Assembly (NCBI GenBank): GCA_023251075.1 | Contig: JAHEZM010000006.1 | Coordinates: forward strand, 87,827-151,826 | Length of the DNA stretch: 64,000 bases | Direction: 5' to 3' | From: Flavobacteriales bacterium | GTDB taxonomy: Bacteria; Bacteroidota; Bacteroidia; Flavobacteriales_C; GCA-002722245 | In this document: positions 26,790 to 37,100 of the stretch, piece after piece | How the letters are laid out: every line of letters begins with the position of its first letter | Numbering within the stretch: position 1 is the stretch's first letter | The notes under the pieces: generated by a model | Databases searched by the model: none | Told to the model about the DNA's origin: nothing | What the model saw: the letters and a program-made list of their open reading frames with translations, nothing else | Translations under genes and position numbers: made by a program

Positions 26790-27254
26790 ATGAAAAAGAT
26801 TCTAATGGTATGCCTGGGCAACATTTGCAGATCTCCTGTTGCGGAAGGGCTAATGAAAACTAAAGCTAAAAAGTATGATTTAGATATTCTTGTAGCATCT
26901 GCCGGAACTTCAGACTGGCATGAGGGAGAGCACCCTGATCAGCGCTCATCAGCCAACGCATTACAACACGGGGTGGATATTAGAAATCAACGATCACGAC
27001 CAATTAAAAAAGATGATTTCGATAAATTTGATCTTATCTTCACCATGGATCATTCTAATTATAGCAATGTAATGGATTTGTGTCCGGAAAAACACATTGA
27101 AAAAGTGAAAATGATATTGAACGAATCGTATCCGGAAGAAAACAAAGCAGTACCTGATCCTTACTACACTACTGATGGCTTTGAAGAAGTATTTCAATTA
27201 TTAGATAAAGCCTGTGAAAAAATTGCACTAAAAATTAAAAACAATGAGTACTAA
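26790..27254 (+). CDS. Low-molecular-weight protein-tyrosine phosphatase
   Basis: A 154-residue cytoplasmic phosphatase. The active-site loop CLGNICRSP (CX5R followed by S) is at the N-terminus and the general-acid DP pair is in VPDPYYT near residue 120. ATG at 26790 is the natural start; the preceding in-frame TTG is ignored. Typical targets are tyrosine-phosphorylated polysaccharide kinases or, in some bacteria, arginine-phosphorylated proteins; none is adjacent. It overlaps the methylase gene by 11 bases, so they form an operon. Confidence 0.93.
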   Translation: MKKILMVCLGNICRSPVAEGLMKTKAKKYDLDILVASAGTSDWHEGEHPDQRSSANALQHGVDIRNQRSRPIKKDDFDKFDLIFTMDHSNYSNVMDLCPEKHIEKVKMILNESYPEENKAVPDPYYTTDGFEEVFQLLDKACEKIALKIKNNEY

Positions 27255-27963
27255 AGGAAAACTATTGCTATTCCCAACATTATTGGGAGAGAATCATTAT
27301 GCAGAAGTTTTACCTGCAAAAACTATTGAAAACATTAGAAGTACGAAATATTTCGTGGTAGAAAATGAGAGAACAGCGCGCCGCTTTATTTCTTCTTTAA
27401 AAAGCAATTTTCCTATTCCCGAATTGAAATTGTGGTTGTTGGATAAACACGATGAAAAAAACAAGAATGATTTTCATGAAGCTTTTAATTTATTAGACAA
27501 TGGCGAAAACGTAGGTTTGCTTTCAGAAGCCGGTTGTCCGGCCATTGCCGACCCTGGCAACAACATCGTTGCAAAAGCACATCAAAAAGGAATTTCGGTA
27601 GTTCCCTTCGTTGGGCCGAGCTCACTGTTATTGGCCTTAATGGCATCGGGTTTTAACGGCCAAAATTTTACTTTTCATGGTTATTTACCCAAAGAAAAAC
27701 CTCAGCTTCATCAAAAATTAAAACAGATTGAAAATATTTCCCGCAGCGATAAATCGGCACATTTATTTATTGAAACTCCTTACCGAAACAATCAAATGGT
27801 GGAGGAAATTATTATTGCCTGTTCTCCCGACACCAAGCTGTGTATAGCAGCAGACATAACTACTGAAACAGAAGAAATTTTCAGTGCTTCATTAGCACAT
27901 TGGAAAAATCACAAAAGAGATTTTCATAAACGCCCGGCGATTTTTATTTTGCAAAAAGGATAA
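27244..27963 (+). CDS. RsmI-like SAM-dependent methyltransferase
   Basis: A 239-residue tetrapyrrole-methylase-fold protein. It aligns with the 16S rRNA (cytidine-2'-O) methyltransferase RsmI: opening KLLLFPTLLGE, LLSEAGCPAIADPGNNIV (RsmI SDAGTPGISDPG motif), VPFVGPSSLLLALMASGF and FHGYLPKEK. The N-terminus is altered relative to classic RsmI (PTLLGE rather than PTPIGN), so it may be the Bacteroidota paralogue with a different target. It overlaps the phosphatase gene by 11 bases. Confidence 0.85.
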   Translation: MSTKGKLLLFPTLLGENHYAEVLPAKTIENIRSTKYFVVENERTARRFISSLKSNFPIPELKLWLLDKHDEKNKNDFHEAFNLLDNGENVGLLSEAGCPAIADPGNNIVAKAHQKGISVVPFVGPSSLLLALMASGFNGQNFTFHGYLPKEKPQLHQKLKQIENISRSDKSAHLFIETPYRNNQMVEEIIIACSPDTKLCIAADITTETEEIFSASLAHWKNHKRDFHKRPAIFILQKG

Positions 27964-27977
27964 AAGTTAAGAATCGA

Positions 27978-28003
27978 TTTCGCTATAATTTCAGATAAAT
28001 TTG
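27978..28003 (+). promoter_or_regulatory. Candidate -7 promoter element
   Basis: TAAATTTG at 27996-28003 is an exact match to the Bacteroidota TAnnTTTG box, 22 bases before the ATG at 28026. The upstream TTTCG at 27978 is a poor TTG box with short spacing, so only the proximal half is well supported. Confidence 0.4.
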
Positions 28004-28025
28004 TACTTTAATACAAAGAAAAAAC

Positions 28026-28535
28026 ATGAAGCAATTACTTACGATCATCTTAGTTGTTGGATTTAGTGCATTGAATGCTCAAAACAATAATTTTTTGAGC
28101 GCTAGCAGTCCCGATGGAAAATACACCATCAATCATCTTAAAGGCTGGACTCCTTCGTTCAATTCAGGTAGTGAATTAAGTTTGAAAGCCAACGGAACCA
28201 GCGTTGAAAACATTCCTATTCAACTGGCCTTAACCAAAGAAGAAAATCTTTTACCCACTACAACAATCGATAATATTTCCTCTAGAAATACTTTAATTAT
28301 TCGTCAGCTCTTAAATGCATTTATTCTGGAAAACGGCACTTCTACTATCGATGGTAATCCTGCGAATTGGATTTCTTACACCTACGAAGTAAACGGAAGA
28401 GAATTACAAGGAATAGCTTATTTCTTTATTAAAGGTGGAATAGCTTATCAATTGGTAGTTCATTCTTCGGAAGGTGATTTTAGAACGATGGAACCTTTGT
28501 ACCGTGAAATTGCTGAATCTCTGGAAATCAAATAA
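28026..28535 (+). CDS. Secreted protein of unknown function (PsbP-like)
   Basis: A 169-residue protein with a signal peptide (LLTIILVVGFSALNAQ). The mature part has the pattern of a PsbP/Mog1-like sandwich: SPDGKYTINHLKGW near the start, SSRNTLIIRQLL in the centre, and GIAYFFIKGGIAYQLVVHSSEGDF with a final helix RTMEPLYREIAESLEI. This is typical of small periplasmic proteins of that fold, but I cannot assign a partner. It ends with an 8-base overlap into the convergent GT9 gene. Confidence 0.65.
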   Translation: MKQLLTIILVVGFSALNAQNNNFLSASSPDGKYTINHLKGWTPSFNSGSELSLKANGTSVENIPIQLALTKEENLLPTTTIDNISSRNTLIIRQLLNAFILENGTSTIDGNPANWISYTYEVNGRELQGIAYFFIKGGIAYQLVVHSSEGDFRTMEPLYREIAESLEIK

Positions 28536-29523
28536 GAACTTTCATTACTTCTTCAGGGGTAATTGATTTAATTAGCAAGTCCAATTCTGCATCAGAACTG
28601 GATTTTTCATTTTTACACAAAACAATAGCTTGCTTACCTAAGGGGCTCCATCTTCCGGGATGAATTGGCTTACGAGCGGAATATAAGCCCACTGCCTTTT
28701 TACCCAGCGCTGCTGCAATATGCAGCGGGCCAGTACTTGCGGCCACCAAAGCATCACAATAATCAATCAAAGAAATCAACTCCTCTAATTGTAATTGACC
28801 TGTTAAATCAACAATACCCTCCACTTGCAATAAATTTGATTCAGCAACAATCATTTCCTTTTCTTTTGCAGTACCTGTTACCACCACCTGAATACCTTTT
28901 GAAATCAATAGTTTCGACAATTCCGTAAAATTATCCAAGCCCCACTCTACTGCACTTCCCTGAGATTTAGGATGGAGAATTACATTGTGGTTTTTACGAA
29001 TTATTTTCTTTTGAATTTCTGGTGGTAATATATCTTTTGCTTTAAATCCGTACCAGTTTTTCAATTCATCAATGGATGGTTCAACAGAAATATTAAACCC
29101 TTCCAATAATTTAAAATTCAATTGCGCTTCGTGCAAATCACTGTTTTTTCTTGAAAAAGGAACAGTTTTGTTGCATGTTAACCAATGAAAAAAACGATGG
29201 CTTGTACCTATTCTCAGTGGAATTTGAGCAGCTCGCGCACTAAATGCCACTTCTTTTCTAGGAAACACATGAACTATAGCATCGGCATTGAATTTTTTGA
29301 GAAAAACTGCTTGTTGCTCCCGATCTAATTTCTCCATATCATCGAAACTCGCAAAACAATCAACATACTCGCAATTACTCACCACCGATTGAGTATAATT
29401 TTTTCCTAAAAATATAATATACACCTCAGGATACTTCATTTTCAAATACCCCAATAGTGGTAAAGTCAGCATCACATCTCCAATGCTATCTGTCCTACTT
29501 ATAATAATTCTCTTGCCGTCCAT
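28528..29523 (-). CDS. Glycosyltransferase family 9 (heptosyltransferase-like)
   Basis: A 331-residue GT-B enzyme. The N-terminus IISRTDSIGDVMLTLPLLGYLK carries the conserved (R/T)xDxxGDxxLtlP motif of family 9; the C-terminal donor site has HPKSQGSAVEWGLDNFTEL and the loop VAASTGPLHIAAALGKKAVGLY (the SxxxGPxHxA signature for ADP-heptose). It is expected to add a heptose-like sugar to lipopolysaccharide core or another surface glycan. It is monocistronic here. Confidence 0.92.
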   Translation of the reverse strand: MDGKRIIISRTDSIGDVMLTLPLLGYLKMKYPEVYIIFLGKNYTQSVVSNCEYVDCFASFDDMEKLDREQQAVFLKKFNADAIVHVFPRKEVAFSARAAQIPLRIGTSHRFFHWLTCNKTVPFSRKNSDLHEAQLNFKLLEGFNISVEPSIDELKNWYGFKAKDILPPEIQKKIIRKNHNVILHPKSQGSAVEWGLDNFTELSKLLISKGIQVVVTGTAKEKEMIVAESNLLQVEGIVDLTGQLQLEELISLIDYCDALVAASTGPLHIAAALGKKAVGLYSARKPIHPGRWSPLGKQAIVLCKNEKSSSDAELDLLIKSITPEEVMKVLI

Positions 29524-29572
29524 TCACTAAAACAAAACCAAATACGTCAGATTACGTACTAATGATCACCCA

Positions 29573-32500
29573 ATGAGGAAATCAGTACTTACATATTTAA
29601 TGGTTAATATACTATATATATGTGCTTCGGCACAAATAGTAACCAATAAATCTTTAACCCCTGATCAATTAGTAAGAACGGTTCTTTTAGGTAGTGATGT
29701 TACCATTTCCAATGTTCAATACACCGGATCAAACGTAGGTATTGGTTCTTTCTCAGGAACTTCTAATATTGGTTTTAGTTCGGGAATTGTTTTGGCATCA
29801 GGAGATATCGACAATTGTAAAGGCCCTAATAATTCAGGTAGCCAGTCCTCTAATTTATCTTCCGGTGGTGATAACGATCTTGCAATCATCACATCCAACA
29901 CTATTTTTGATGCGTCTATCTTAGAATTTGATTTCTCTGCAAATACACCCACCGTTACTTTTGAATATACTTTTGGTTCAGAAGAATATCTGGAATTTGT
30001 GAATTCTTCTTTCAACGACGTATTTGCTTTTTTTATAAGCGGTCCGGGAATCAATGGAACCTATACTAATAACGCAATGAATATCGCATTGGTTCCGGGC
30101 ACTAATACCGCTGTATCCATTAACAATGTAAATACCGGATCATTTCCGCAATACTATGTAGATAATGGTGATGGACATGGGGGTGCACCTTCTTATACCG
30201 ATTCAAAAACCACTCAATACGATGGAATTACTACTGTGCTTACAGCCACTGCCAATATTACTCCCTGCCAAACCTATCACATTAAAATTGCAATTGCCGA
30301 TGTGGGAGATGGCGCTTACGATTCGGGAGTATTTTTAAAAGCAAAAAGTTTTTCCGGACAAAAATCATCTACTGAACTTACTTATGCAATGGGCACCAGC
30401 CTGATTGAAGGGTGTATGAGCGGCTCATTAAAAATCAACTTACCTCAGGCTGCAACCAGCAATTACACCGTAGATTTAACTTATGGCGGAACAGCTGTAA
30501 ACGGAACAGATATACAATTACTTCCAGCCAATGTGGTGATACCGACAGGACAAACTTCAGCTACATTAAATCTTAATGCACTAAGCGACAATTCAACGGA
30601 AGGAGCAGAAAAATTAATTATTTACGCAAAAACATCTCTTTGTCAGATCGATACTATTGAAGTAAATATTAGCGATAACTCTCCCCTAACCATCAATAAT
30701 TCGACCACCATAAAAGCTTGCGATCAAAATGGAACTGTTACTGCCAATACGAGTGGTGGATATGGAACAATGACCTATGCATGGACTCCTAATTTAAGTA
30801 GCTCGAGCACTTTAAATTTCAATGTTAATACGAATCCAAATGTATCACTAACAGTAACTGATCAGTGTAACAATACCGCTTCAAAAAATTTCAATGCAAT
30901 AATAGGTCCGCCTGATATCAATGCTGGAAATGACACCTCTATTTGTAGTGGAAATGTTTTACAAATTGGAGAAAGTGCTGAAGCAGGATATACCTACGTA
31001 TGGACAACCTCATCACACTTAAGTGCTACTAATATTTCGAATCCAAAATTTCAACATAGCATTACAGGAGTAGCCAACCAAAGCTTTACTCAAATACTTA
31101 AAAAAACGAAAGGAACCTGTTTAAATATTGATACCGTAGTAATTACTGTTATTGCACCTCCTGTTATTTCCATAACACCTGTAGCTACACTTTGCTTTAA
31201 CGAATGCAACGGATCGGCAATAGAAAACACAAATGCAGCAGGAGTTACTTACCTGTGGAAAGATGCAAGTGGAACCAATAAAGGAAATGGAATTCAGATT
31301 AATAATTTATGTATTGGGAAATATTATTTAACCATTACCGATCAAAATGGATGCTCCTCAACAGATAGTACTACTATTACTCAACCCTCTGTTTTATCAG
31401 TTCAAACTACCTCTACACCTACCGCTTGTTCTTTTAATGATGGTGTGGTAAATGCCAATCCTACAGGAGGAACAAATCCTTACAGTTATAGCTGGACTAA
31501 AAGTGGAAGTAATGAAGGACTTACTAAAGCAGTTTCAGGAAAAGGGATAGGAACATACGACGTAACAGTAACTGATATGAATGGTTGCGTTACTCAAGCG
31601 AATGCTACTATTCAATATAAAACCAAACCTGTAATCACCAATCTTATTGCCACTCAACCTAAGTGTTATCAAGGCAATGATGGTACTATTAGCGTGGCGG
31701 TACAAGGAGCTAATCCTTTTCAATACAACTGGAATCAAGGAGGAAATTTAAGTACTGCCTCTGCACTCGCTGCAGGAAATTATTCTGTAATTGTTAGTGA
31801 TAGTAACGGCTGCGTGAATGATACCTCCTACACTCTTTCTCAACCTACCGAATTAAAAATTTTCTTAACCAGCGATACTACCATTTGTAAAAACTCTTGT
31901 GCTAATATTACTGCCACAGCATCTGGAGGAACAGGTAATATTACTTTTAACTGGCAAGGCATTGGAACGGGAGCAACACAACAATTGTGTATGGATACCT
32001 CTTCTGTTTCTTATTTTGTTTTTGCGAGTGATGCCAATCAATGTGCCAGCACTACCAAATCAATTGTGTTAAATGCTCCGGCATCACCAAAGGTTAAGTT
32101 AAGCTATTTCCCTAAAAAAGATATTTACTGCGTAAACGATCCTGTTACTCTTTCTGCAAGTGCATCAAAAGGAATGGCTCCTTACACTTATCAGTGGGGA
32201 CACATTAACGATAATATAAACAACACTTCTGCGAATTTAGTAAGTTCTACCACTTTCAAAATTCAGGTAAAAGATGCTTGTAATTTGTTATCTAATATTG
32301 ATTCTGTTTTCTTGGTAGTAAGAAATGAACCCAACTTTACTTACACTATAGATGCTTTACCAGGCTGTTCTCCTCAACCGGTTTTTCTTACCAATACAAG
32401 TAGTGAAAGTTTTACGGCAATCGACTGGCATTTAAAAAATACTTTAGGTGAATTTGATTTTAAAAGCTCTGGGGAAGCAGCAACGGTAACTATTTTAGAA

Positions 32501-33124
32501 GGTGGTATTTATGCCGGCGAAGCAAATGTTACTACGGTAGAAGGTTGTGTTTACAATATTCCTTTAAAAGATAGTGTGGAGGTTTGGTACAAAGCTCGTC
32601 CGAATTTCGTTACCTCTCAAACTACTATTCTTGCTTCTAATCCGATTGTAAATACATTAAACACAAGTACTAACTCTGTATCTTATGTTTGGAATTTTTA
32701 TGATCATGATGATGTAGCAACCTATACCGATTTCAAAGCGACCTACACTTATAGCGATACCGGTTGGTACAAAATTCAATTGATTGCAACTTCTTCTCAG
32801 GGATGTTCAGATAGCATCACTAAAAAAGTATATGTAATTCCTGATTTCACTTTATATTTCCCTAATGCATTTACGCCTGATGGAAATGGAAACAATGAAG
32901 TATTTAAAGGTTATGGTCAGTTTGTTGGGCAATATCAATTACTGATATTCGATCGATGGGGAGAACTAATTTTTGAAAGCAATGATCTCAATGTAGGATG
33001 GAATGGTAAAATGCATAATACCGGTGCCGACTGTATGAATGAAGTTTACGTTTACATTTCTAAAGCCCGCGAATTAGATGGTAGAATGCATGAGCAACAT
33101 GGCTCAGTAACCCTGATGCGCTGA
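29573..33124 (+). CDS. Giant T9SS cargo: choice-of-anchor-L / SprB-repeat adhesin
   Basis: A 1183-residue secreted protein. A signal peptide is followed by a choice-of-anchor-L domain (residues about 25-265; LTPDQLVRTVLLGSDVTISN, TFEYTFGSEEYLEFVNSSFNDVFAFFISGPG). A Calx-beta-like segment follows (YTVDLTYGGTAVNGTD), then several SprB-type repeats (about 370-850; e.g. TACSFNDGVVNANPTGG, YSYSW, NGCV/TQ motifs), a PKD-like domain near 1020-1090, and the gliding-motility-associated C-terminal domain (about 1095-1183, opening YFPNAFTPDGNGNNEVF) that directs type B export. It is probably a cell-surface adhesin. Genes beside it are unrelated, so its accessory PorP/SprF is elsewhere. Confidence 0.92.
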   Translation: MRKSVLTYLMVNILYICASAQIVTNKSLTPDQLVRTVLLGSDVTISNVQYTGSNVGIGSFSGTSNIGFSSGIVLASGDIDNCKGPNNSGSQSSNLSSGGDNDLAIITSNTIFDASILEFDFSANTPTVTFEYTFGSEEYLEFVNSSFNDVFAFFISGPGINGTYTNNAMNIALVPGTNTAVSINNVNTGSFPQYYVDNGDGHGGAPSYTDSKTTQYDGITTVLTATANITPCQTYHIKIAIADVGDGAYDSGVFLKAKSFSGQKSSTELTYAMGTSLIEGCMSGSLKINLPQAATSNYTVDLTYGGTAVNGTDIQLLPANVVIPTGQTSATLNLNALSDNSTEGAEKLIIYAKTSLCQIDTIEVNISDNSPLTINNSTTIKACDQNGTVTANTSGGYGTMTYAWTPNLSSSSTLNFNVNTNPNVSLTVTDQCNNTASKNFNAIIGPPDINAGNDTSICSGNVLQIGESAEAGYTYVWTTSSHLSATNISNPKFQHSITGVANQSFTQILKKTKGTCLNIDTVVITVIAPPVISITPVATLCFNECNGSAIENTNAAGVTYLWKDASGTNKGNGIQINNLCIGKYYLTITDQNGCSSTDSTTITQPSVLSVQTTSTPTACSFNDGVVNANPTGGTNPYSYSWTKSGSNEGLTKAVSGKGIGTYDVTVTDMNGCVTQANATIQYKTKPVITNLIATQPKCYQGNDGTISVAVQGANPFQYNWNQGGNLSTASALAAGNYSVIVSDSNGCVNDTSYTLSQPTELKIFLTSDTTICKNSCANITATASGGTGNITFNWQGIGTGATQQLCMDTSSVSYFVFASDANQCASTTKSIVLNAPASPKVKLSYFPKKDIYCVNDPVTLSASASKGMAPYTYQWGHINDNINNTSANLVSSTTFKIQVKDACNLLSNIDSVFLVVRNEPNFTYTIDALPGCSPQPVFLTNTSSESFTAIDWHLKNTLGEFDFKSSGEAATVTILEGGIYAGEANVTTVEGCVYNIPLKDSVEVWYKARPNFVTSQTTILASNPIVNTLNTSTNSVSYVWNFYDHDDVATYTDFKATYTYSDTGWYKIQLIATSSQGCSDSITKKVYVIPDFTLYFPNAFTPDGNGNNEVFKGYGQFVGQYQLLIFDRWGELIFESNDLNVGWNGKMHNTGADCMNEVYVYISKARELDGRMHEQHGSVTLMR

Positions 33125-33173
33125 TTCCTTTTTATTCAAGAAAAAAACAATTAGGTTTACTCAAAATAAACTT

Positions 33174-33743
33174 ATGACCATTGTATTCGCCAGCAACAAC
33201 CTCCACAAAGTAGAAGAAGTTAAGAACAAACTGAGAATGCCTATTTTAAGTTTGAAGGACATTAAGTGTTTCGAAGAAATTCCAGAAACCGGTAACACCT
33301 TTGAAGAAAATGCTTTTATAAAAGCGAATCACGTTTACACAAAATATAAAAAAGATTGTTTTGCCGATGATTCAGGGTTGGTAATTGAAGCATTGGATGG
33401 TGAACCCGGAGTATATTCAGCACGATATGCTGGCGAGTATGGTAATGGCGAAGCAAACATGGATAAAGTTTTACTTAAAATGAAAAACAAAAGCAACCGC
33501 AAAGCAAAATTTGTAACGGTAATTTGTTTAATTCTAAAAGGTGAAACTCATTATTTTCGAGGCGAAATAAATGGAATAATTACCGGACAAAAAATGGGCT
33601 CTAAAGGATTTGGATATGATCCTATTTTTTTACCAGACGGATCAAAAAAGACTTTCGCTGAGATGAGTTTGGACGATAAGAGTCATATTAGTCACCGTGC
33701 TCTAGCATTAAGACAAATGCAACTTTTTCTGAAAGGAAAATAA
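33174..33743 (+). CDS. rdgB: Non-canonical purine NTP pyrophosphatase (RdgB/HAM1)
   Basis: A 189-residue enzyme that hydrolyses ITP, dITP and XTP to monophosphates, cleaning the nucleotide pool. Signature segments are VFASNNLHKVEEV at the start, FEENAFIKANHVY, FADDSGLVIEALDGEPGVYSARYAG (catalytic Asp and substrate site) and GFGYDPIFLPDGSKKTFAEM. The final SHRALALRQM is the conserved C-terminal helix. Length is normal. It is apparently monocistronic. Confidence 0.96.
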   Translation: MTIVFASNNLHKVEEVKNKLRMPILSLKDIKCFEEIPETGNTFEENAFIKANHVYTKYKKDCFADDSGLVIEALDGEPGVYSARYAGEYGNGEANMDKVLLKMKNKSNRKAKFVTVICLILKGETHYFRGEINGIITGQKMGSKGFGYDPIFLPDGSKKTFAEMSLDDKSHISHRALALRQMQLFLKGK

Positions 33744-33757
33744 TACGAGTGATGTAT

Positions 33758-33793
33758 AAAAAAATCGCTTCACTGTAATACAGCAAAGCGATT
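33758..33793 (-). terminator. Terminator of the 56-residue protein gene
   Basis: Arms 33763-33770 (AATCGCTT) and 33786-33793 (AAGCGATT) pair around a loop that also contains CTG/CAG. On the minus strand the stem leads into a run of seven T (33758-33764 complement). It may also terminate rdgB in the other direction. Confidence 0.7.
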
Positions 33794-33812
33794 CAATCTA
33801 TCTTTTTAAATA

Positions 33813-33983
33813 CTAATCTTCTTCGTAAAAATCGCCCATCGGACCAAGATCTTCTCCGAAGAAACCATCCTCATCGTCCTCTTCAAAGGCCTTCTTTTTC
33901 AATTTAGTTTTCTCTTTTTTAGAAATCTCTTTACCAAGAGTTTTCTTTTTTACCGGTTTTTTTTCGAATTCTTTCTTTTTCAT
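33813..33983 (-). CDS. Small charged protein (56 residues)
   Basis: The 57-codon frame runs from ATG at 33983 to TAG at 33813 and is followed by a good intrinsic terminator. The first 31 residues are Lys-rich (MKKKEFEKKPVKKK ... KLKKK) and the rest is acidic with Gly/Phe (FEEDDEDGFFGEDLGPMGDFYEED), a strongly bipolar peptide. No signal peptide or membrane segment. It resembles small acidic-tailed proteins seen in Bacteroidota, but I do not recognise a family. The bipolar charge suggests binding to nucleic acid or a basic partner; that is inference. Confidence 0.6.
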   Translation of the reverse strand: MKKKEFEKKPVKKKTLGKEISKKEKTKLKKKAFEEDDEDGFFGEDLGPMGDFYEED

Positions 33984-34084
33984 GGCTCAAGCGATAACTG
34001 TGTATTACCTATCAATCCAATGGATTTAATTGTTATTTCCCAAATATAATGGAGAGAAATATTATTCTCCAAATTTTATTGAAG

Positions 34085-34114
34085 AAAAAAACGCTCCGAA
34101 GAATTTCGGAGCGT
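34085..34114 (-). terminator. Intrinsic terminator of the macroglobulin gene
   Basis: CGCTCCGAA (34092-34100) pairs with TTCGGAGCG (34105-34113); on the minus strand it is followed by seven T (34085-34091 complement). It lies 48 bases past the stop of the gene at 34162-39786. Confidence 0.88.
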
Positions 34115-34161
34115 CCTATTCAGCAAAAGTGTTGGTCTTCACCCTTGCTATCCAACAACCA

Positions 34162-37100
34162 CTATTCTTTTACAACCTCTACCCAACTACCAGGAATACG
34201 AGCATTGATAAGGTTATCATACATCGCTTCGGTATACACCGTTGGGAGATAAAATCTACCCAGGTAGGTAGCATTCAACTGAATAGTGAAAGTCTTACTT
34301 TCTTTAACTCTTAATTCATAATAGCTATACACTCTATCGTCTCTGATATCTTGGTAACGCGCAGCATTGGAAGAATTATCGCCAAACAACCGGGCATTAT
34401 GTATTTCCCATCCACTAGGAAAAATTTGATTCAAAGCCATTTCTTCATACATGCCTTTATTTCCCGGATTAGTGATAGTAACTTCGGCTACAAAATCGGT
34501 TCCCTGTGCAATTTTAGTGGGTTGAATTTCTACACCATTCATGTCTTTATACACAATTTTCATAGCCAAATCTTTAGCACTTGCTGTTTTATCACCCACC
34601 AAAGGAACCCCTTCCACAATTACTTTTAAGTAAAGCGTTTTAGCACTAGTGTTTTTAACTTTAACTACACCTTTCTTAACGATGTCTATATCGTTAAATT
34701 TCACTTGTGATAAACATTTTCCAGTACTCATATTTTTCACCTCACCATTGTTTAACTGATAAGTATAACTTATTGCGGAAGTTTCACTGCTAATTCCTGA
34801 AAACACAGCTATTGACAATAAACCGTAAGCGGTTTCTTGTGTACTCAACCAATTATCTCCACTTAACATTTTTGCAACATCTTTCGCTAAAATGGCAGCA
34901 GTAACATGATTCCCCATCAAACTCATAGTTTCTAAAATCATCGATTGATCTCTATAAGAAGAACCGTAGCTGTACGACAATTCTTTGTAATTGGTGACTA
35001 TAGTTGGTAAGCCTGTAATCAATTTAGTGGCCACTTCTTTTTGTCCCACCAACTGATAAGCCGCAGCCAATCTCCATTTTGCACTGGCACATAAAGAAGC
35101 CTCTTCACGTAAACGGTTCATGGCACCCAACTCAGCATTTCCACTCACCGCCAGAACAAACAAACGATAGGCTTGAATCAACTGATTGCTTTCGTTGCCA
35201 TGAGGGTGACTGTAATTTCCATTGTTAGGAAACCAATATTTAGCAGTTTGTTGCTGATATTTCACCCAATTGCTTTTCATATTTTGAGGCAAACTGTATC
35301 CCAGTTTTTCTGCTTCAATCATGAAATGCCCTGCGTAATTACTACCCCATTCGCTATCTACATTTTCACCAGGCCAGTAAGAAAACCCGCCGTTAGAAGT
35401 TTGAAACAATTGCAAACGTTTTAATCCGGCTTTGATGTTATCGGCAATTTGTTTTTTCTGACTTTCTTTCACATCCATCAAGTTGGTTAAAAACAATTGA
35501 GGAAATACAGAAGAAGTAGTTTGTTCAATACATCCGTGAGGATATTGAATTAAATACTGCATTCTTTTTTCCATAGCAATGGGAGGCACAGAACTCAATT
35601 CAATGGTTGCATGATTGGTACCTTCTATTCCAATAAAATTAACATTGGCATTATACTCTTTTCCTGGTTCTAAAATCACTTCTGTTCCGTCTACTACTTT
35701 AGGATTAGGAGTTCTCACATCAATTTCCATTTCCTGGGTACTCACTTCTTTTCCGCTGGTAGCTATAATTTTCACTTTGGCTACGCCCACTTTAGCAGCA
35801 ACATTTAATTTAAAATTCAATACTTCATCACCTATTTCGTTGAAGTGAATACTTTGTGATTTCGCACCATCGATCACCAACAAGCCATTTACTTCTACCT
35901 CTACTTTTACATCTTTAATGAAATTATCCATCGCAAAAATATTTACGGGCAATTGAACTTGTTCTGTTGGTCCGAGAACACGAGGTAAAGTAGCCAATAC
36001 CATTAAAGGTTTTTTAACCGGCACCGATTTTTCTGCACTACCATAAGCCCCTTCATTTTCGGCTACCACCATTACACGAACAGAACCCACATAATTTGGC
36101 ATTTTAATAGTGTGTGATTTCTCTTTTCCAACTTCCACTGTAAATGGTCCGATGAATTTTACCATGGGTTTAAAACGATTCGCTTTGGCATCTTTTCCAT
36201 TGAGTAAATCACCATCACCTCCCACACTCAACAACTTATCTAGTTTACCGGCATAAGCACCAATTACATAATCATACATATCCCAGGTTTTAACACCCAA
36301 AGCTTCTTTAGCATAGAAAGTATTCCAGGGTTGTGGTGTTTTAAATCGGGTAAGATCCAACAATCCTTCATCTACAATAGCCAAAGAATAAGTCATTTTT
36401 CTTCCTGTTTTTTCTTTCACTTTAATGTTCACTGTAGATTCTGGTTTAATCACATCAGCCATCACAATTTCAGGGTACAGATGAGTTAAAGGATCATCCA
36501 CCGTGATAGGCACCACACCATATAAACGTATAGGCAAATCATTGATAGTGTTGGCATGAGGCTGCACCAAAGTAACGTGCACATAGGCGTTGGGCGACAT
36601 ATCAGCAGTTGTTGCAAACTCATAAACCGTTTCTCCTTTTTGAGTATCTATCCAAAATTTCTTCACCACTTTAGTTCTTGTTTCTACACTAACCAAAGCT
36701 CTCCCTTCAGCAGAAGAAGGAAATGATAATTTTACTTTTTCACCTTTCACATATTTATCTTTATCACAAGAGAAATTCAACATGGTAGCATTTTCACTTC
36801 CGCTTCTATTTCCTCTTCTCCAATAAGGCCAATCGATATACACCACTTTACCCGTTTGGTGATTTCCTTTGGCATCGGTAAGGGTAATTAAATAGCGACC
36901 ATAATCAGGATAATTAATTCGGAAATTGAAATTTGCGTGTCCGTTTTTAGTAGCCAAAACAGTATCCTTCATAGAGATTGAACCATAACGGGAAATGTAA
37001 TTGGTTAACTCTTCTTCGTTATGTTCATACCACCATCTCCATTGAATTTTATACACTTTCACCACTAGTTTTTCGGCATTCACCAAATCACCTTTATCGT

